A stretch of 8,597 nucleotides of DNA, from NCBI GenBank assembly GCA_011375245.1, contig DRMA01000002.1, forward strand, positions 1-8,597. The letters are read 5' to 3'. The position numbers were made by a program, and so were the translations under genes. The notes beneath the pieces were generated by a model. It made no database searches. It had not been told where the DNA came from and worked only from the letters and a program-made list of their open reading frames with translations. Every line of letters begins with the position of its first letter. The stretch's first letter is position 1. Source of the DNA: Thiothrix sp. (lineage in GTDB: Bacteria; Pseudomonadota; Gammaproteobacteria; Thiotrichales; Thiotrichaceae). Shown here one piece after another: positions 5,927-8,597 of the stretch.

Positions 5927-6625
5927 TCTAGGATATTTTAACTCAACTCGACGATTCTTCGCCCATGATTTTTCACCATCGCCTACCACCAATGGACGCT
6001 CCTCACCATAAGCAACCGTTTCAGTTCGTGCGCTACTAATTCCTTTACCACGTAGATACCATTGTACTGACTTAGCACGCTGCTCAGAAAGAGCTACATT
6101 GTACTCTCGCGTTCCACGCTCGTCTGCATGTCCCTCTAAACGCATCGAAATAGTTGGGTTACGCTTTAATAACTCAGCATGGGCTTCTAACACTTTTTTG
6201 TAATGTGGTTTAATCGTCACTTGATCATAATCAAAGTAGATAATCCGCTCAGCTAGCAGACTTTTAGGATTATTCAAGTCAGCTGGACGATAAGTTTCCT
6301 GATAAGCCCCCGAACCAGAATTCTGCCCTGTATTTCCATAACTATTCCCACCATGATAATAATCTCGCCCTGTAGAGCCATTATTATATTGCCGTCCTGT
6401 TGCTGTAGAAGCAACACCGCCACTAGAACCATAGTTCACTCCTTGTGTTGCACTACCTCCCCTACCTCTATTAACACCATTTCCCGCATTATTATGATTA
6501 GCAGTACCACTGCCAGCATACTGACCATTTACACCAGCAACAGGCACATTTTGTGCCTGATGAGAACAAGCACTCAACATCAGTACCGCTAGTATAGGTA
6601 TAAATAAACGTATTTTATAATTCAT
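5921..6625 (-). CDS. pal: Peptidoglycan-associated lipoprotein Pal
   Basis: Pal is an outer-membrane lipoprotein that binds peptidoglycan and, through TolB and TolA, couples the outer membrane to the inner membrane. The start at 6623-6625 is set by GAGGAG 6 nt upstream; a longer frame from 6673 is possible but would bury the signal peptide. The 234-residue protein has a lipobox LSAC with the lipidated cysteine at C20 and S21 after it, consistent with outer-membrane sorting. Residues about 127-234 form the OmpA-like domain, with YFDYD at 130-134, GHADERGT at 165-172, YN at 175-176 and LSEQRA at 179-184; D168 and R183 are the expected diaminopimelate-binding residues. Residues 30-108 are a long linker rich in Gly, Asn, Ser and Tyr, which makes this Pal about 60 residues longer than the E. 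coli one (173). Confidence 0.95.
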   Translation of the reverse strand: MNYKIRLFIPILAVLMLSACSHQAQNVPVAGVNGQYAGSGTANHNNAGNGVNRGRGGSATQGVNYGSSGGVASTATGRQYNNGSTGRDYYHGGNSYGNTGQNSGSGAYQETYRPADLNNPKSLLAERIIYFDYDQVTIKPHYKKVLEAHAELLKRNPTISMRLEGHADERGTREYNVALSEQRAKSVQWYLRGKGISSARTETVAYGEERPLVVGDGEKSWAKNRRVELKYPRY

Positions 6626-6631
6626 TATTAT

Positions 6632-6637
6632 CTCCTC
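6632..6637 (-). promoter_or_regulatory. Ribosome binding site that fixes the pal start
   Basis: GAGGAG on the minus strand with a 6-nt spacer to the ATG at 6625 is the strongest Shine-Dalgarno sequence in the window. It fits the high expression expected of Pal and excludes the longer frame beginning at 6673. Confidence 0.8.
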
Positions 6638-6720
6638 ATGATTGAGATTACTGGTTGAACTTATCACTGGCAAGCCACTTATCGCCCTATAAAATATCCA
6701 AAACCAGATTAAAAACGATA

Positions 6721-8043
6721 CTACTCATTATGATTCAAGGATTGCCTAAGATTGCCTAAATAGGGTGACCATGCTGGATGACCAACATCAGCATAAGGCG
6801 AATGTAATACAGATCTTGCTCGCCCATTATCACTCACCGTTGCCAATAAGTGCCTTCTGCCTTGTCCTCTCGTTTCATAAAGAACCATCGTGCCATTTGG
6901 AGCTAATGAAGGTGACTCATCTAAACTCCCCGTCGAAATAATATCAGCCTCATAACTCGTAATATCCATCATAGCGACCCTAAATTTACCTGAAATACGA
7001 CGAATAAGTGCTACTTTGTCACCAATAACACTTGGGTCGGAATTATAGTTCCCTGTGAATGTCATCCGCTTAGGAGGCGTATTACCATTCCCACTTACAG
7101 CAATCTTATAGAGCTGTGGTGTCCCACCACGATCAGAGGTAAAAAGAATATGCTGACCATTTGCTGTCCATGACGGCTCTGTATCAATTGCTCTTGAATG
7201 CGTTAGGCGCGTTAATCGACCCGTTGCAAGACCAAGGGTATAAATTTCTGGATTACCTTCAATAGAAAGACTAAGCGCCAATGTTTGACCATCACGAGAC
7301 CAAGCAGGCGCACCATTAATTCCTTTACGTGCAGAAACCAACTTCCTTTTTCCCGTGCGTAAATTTTGGATAAAAATAGCAGGACGACCTGACTCAAATG
7401 AAACATACACAAGCTGATCACCCTGTGGTGACCAATCTATTGACATAATAGGCTCTATTGATGTCACAACAGGCTTAGGGTTATAACCATCTGCATCCGC
7501 AACAATAAGCTGATAAATACGATCATTTCCTCCACCATTAGCAGCAACATAAGCGACTCGGGTATCAAATGCACCACGAATACCCGTCAAATGCTTGAAA
7601 ATAACATCTGCTGTTTGATGTGCTATACGTCGCGTATTAGGTTGATAAGACGTAATAAAACCAGCAACTTTTGTACCGCTATTGAGATCAATCACCTCCG
7701 TTTCAAGCACAAATGCTCTACCTTGTGGTCGTGTACTACCACGAATGAGAAAGCCAGTCCCCATTTTTTTTAATACCTCAGGATTCAAACGTCCACCTAA
7801 GGGAGATATTTCCACTGTGGCATCATCAGCAATAAAGCGAAAACGACCACTACGTTTCAAGTCATTGAGCAAAATATCTTTCATTTTTGCTGCATAGGTA
7901 CCACCACTAAAAGGCGCAACTAACAACGCAATGCTGTCATCATCGCCCGATTTATCAATCACAATATCAATATCAGCATAGCTAGGTAAGGTTATAAGTA
8001 GCAGCAAACTACCGAGTAATAACAAAAGTTGTTTTTTCATCAT
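6721..8043 (-). CDS. tolB: Tol-Pal system beta-propeller protein TolB
   Basis: TolB is a periplasmic protein that binds Pal and, through its N-terminal end, TolA. It is 440 residues long against about 430 in E. coli. A Sec signal peptide spans residues 1-23 (KK, a long leucine run, then SYA before D24). Residues about 24-165 form the N-terminal alpha/beta domain, beginning with the DIDIVID strand that in homologues contacts TolA. The rest is a PD40-type beta-propeller whose blades repeat a W-S-x-D/N-G pattern: DWSPQG near W204, then AWSRDG, SWTANG, SLAPNG and AWSPYL. Two adjacent ATGs (8043 and 8040) are possible; an AGGT at 8048-8051 is 4 nt from the first and 7 nt from the second. The gene follows tolA by 22 bp; 95 bp separate it from pal. 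Confidence 0.96.
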   Translation of the reverse strand: MMKKQLLLLLGSLLLLITLPSYADIDIVIDKSGDDDSIALLVAPFSGGTYAAKMKDILLNDLKRSGRFRFIADDATVEISPLGGRLNPEVLKKMGTGFLIRGSTRPQGRAFVLETEVIDLNSGTKVAGFITSYQPNTRRIAHQTADVIFKHLTGIRGAFDTRVAYVAANGGGNDRIYQLIVADADGYNPKPVVTSIEPIMSIDWSPQGDQLVYVSFESGRPAIFIQNLRTGKRKLVSARKGINGAPAWSRDGQTLALSLSIEGNPEIYTLGLATGRLTRLTHSRAIDTEPSWTANGQHILFTSDRGGTPQLYKIAVSGNGNTPPKRMTFTGNYNSDPSVIGDKVALIRRISGKFRVAMMDITSYEADIISTGSLDESPSLAPNGTMVLYETRGQGRRHLLATVSDNGRARSVLHSPYADVGHPAWSPYLGNLRQSLNHNE

Positions 8044-8050
8044 TTTTACC

Positions 8051-8068
8051 TAAAGCCCCAAGACTTTA
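8051..8068 (-). other. Small hairpin between tolA and tolB
   Basis: On the minus strand TAAAGTC-TTGG-GGCTTTA can fold into a 7-bp stem (one G-U pair) with a four-base loop. Its first three bases are the tolA stop codon and its last base overlaps the AGGT ribosome binding site of tolB. It has no trailing T-run, so it is not a terminator. It could affect tolB initiation or mRNA processing. Confidence 0.4.
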
Positions 8069-8597
8069 TTTTCTAAAGGTTAAATTTAAGTTTTCACTAA
8101 ATAAGTCATTTCGTGCAGGACTAGGTAAAGGCTCTGCACGTTTAAACGCATCTTTAACACTGGCACAAAATGCAGGACTTCCTTGACAACTAGTCACTGT
8201 TAGTCGGCGTATATAACCACTGCGAGAGACTTTCAATTTCACTCTAGCTGACATGCCATTTGATGCAGGAGGAGCATGCCAGCGAGGTTTTACATGACGA
8301 CGTATCTTTGCCCCCCAGTCACCTAATGCTCTACTACGTGCGGCAGCAGTACGCTGTTTTTCAGCTGCTCTTGCCCTTGCAGCCTCTGCTCGCTTTGCAT
8401 TTTCACGTGCTTGACGTTTTTCTGCAGCACGCTTTTTTGCTCTTTCTTCTGCTTGACGTTGTTCTTTGGCTTCAGCTCTTCTTCTCGCTTTTTCCGCAGC
8501 CTTTTCTTGTGCTTTGGCTTCGGCTCTTCTTCTCGCTTTTTCCGCAGCCTTTTCTTGTGCTTTGGCTTCGGCTCTTCTTCTCGCTTTTTCCGCAGCC
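8066..8597 (-). CDS. tolA: Tol-Pal system protein TolA, C-terminal part
   Basis: TolA is the inner-membrane-anchored protein that spans the periplasm and transmits energy from TolQR to TolB and Pal. Only the last 176 codons are here; the gene runs off the right edge, so the membrane anchor is not seen. Visible residues 1-88 are an Ala/Lys/Glu/Arg-rich helix, the typical domain II, including perfect 16-residue repeats. Residues about 90-176 are the globular domain III: WGAKIRRHVKPRW, a PPASNGMSARVKLKV segment, and AEPLPSP at 154-160 are all characteristic. C137 and C144 are the only two cysteines in the fragment. No ATG before residue 115 is in frame within the window, so any call starting at 8254 is only the tail of the protein. 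The gene precedes tolB by 22 bp. Confidence 0.93.
   Translation of the reverse strand, partial: AAEKARRRAEAKAQEKAAEKARRRAEAKAQEKAAEKARRRAEAKEQRQAEERAKKRAAEKRQARENAKRAEAARARAAEKQRTAAARSRALGDWGAKIRRHVKPRWHAPPASNGMSARVKLKVSRSGYIRRLTVTSCQGSPAFCASVKDAFKRAEPLPSPARNDLFSENLNLTFRK
8453..8597 (-). repeat. 48-bp in-frame tandem repeat in the tolA helix region
   Basis: Positions 8501-8548 and 8549-8596 are identical 48-bp copies, and 8453-8500 is a third copy with about 41 of 48 bases matching. The next copy begins at 8597 and is cut by the window end. Each unit encodes the 16 residues AAEKARRRAEAKAQEK, in frame, so the copy number changes helix length without shifting the frame. The perfect identity, including synonymous positions, points to recent duplication. 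Confidence 0.93.

Noticed and set aside
6353..6592. Plus-strand 79-codon frame
   Set aside because: It is antisense to the low-complexity linker of pal; the lack of stops reflects the biased composition of that linker.
8066..8254. Stand-alone 62-residue protein at the right end
   Set aside because: The frame stays open upstream to the window edge and encodes TolA domain II and III sequence, so the ATG at 8254 is internal to tolA.
8453..8597. CRISPR-like or mobile-element repeat
   Set aside because: The units are directly contiguous without spacers, in frame with tolA, and encode the expected helical repeat.

Overview
The window reads as a stretch of chromosome from a gammaproteobacterium of fairly low GC (roughly 40% by eye). 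The main reason is the block tolA-tolB-pal-cpoB-queE, an order typical of Gammaproteobacteria. GlcD, GlcE and GlcF also resemble their Escherichia coli counterparts as I remember them. A cytoplasmic molybdopterin oxidoreductase resembling sulfite-oxidising SoeA starts at the left edge. Together with glycolate oxidase and short heptamer repeats this hints at a sulfur-oxidising, possibly autotrophic lineage such as Thiotrichales. That taxonomic step is inference. No rRNA, tRNA, insertion sequence, phage gene or CRISPR array is visible.

Layout. Positions 1-340 (minus) hold the first 113 codons of the molybdoenzyme gene. Positions 341-651 are a divergent intergenic region with an FNR-type half-site pair (447-460), a perfect 13-bp palindrome (519-531) and an imperfect dyad over a TATAAT box (612-631). 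Positions 652-4460 (plus) are glcD-glcE-glcF, the three subunits of glycolate oxidase. The minus-strand block follows: queE (4482-5144), cpoB (5131-5889), pal (5921-6625), tolB (6721-8043) and the 3' part of tolA (8066 to the window end). It converges on glcF with only 21 bp between the two stop codons.

How the genes work together. GlcD (flavin catalytic subunit), GlcE (second flavin-domain subunit) and GlcF (iron-sulfur subunit) oxidise glycolate to glyoxylate and pass electrons to the respiratory chain. In an autotroph this would salvage 2-phosphoglycolate carbon made by RuBisCO oxygenation. TolA, TolB, Pal and CpoB belong to the trans-envelope Tol-Pal machine that draws in the outer membrane at division and coordinates peptidoglycan synthesis. 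QueE makes a 7-deazaguanine precursor for queuosine and is a common genomic passenger at the end of this operon.

All the genes belong to known families and I see no complete undescribed system. The points worth a second look are small: candidate operators before glcD, 7-bp tandem repeats at the start of glcE and at the pal/cpoB junction, a hairpin between tolA and tolB, an unusually long Gly/Asn/Ser-rich tether in Pal, and a perfect 48-bp in-frame repeat in tolA that runs off the end of the window.
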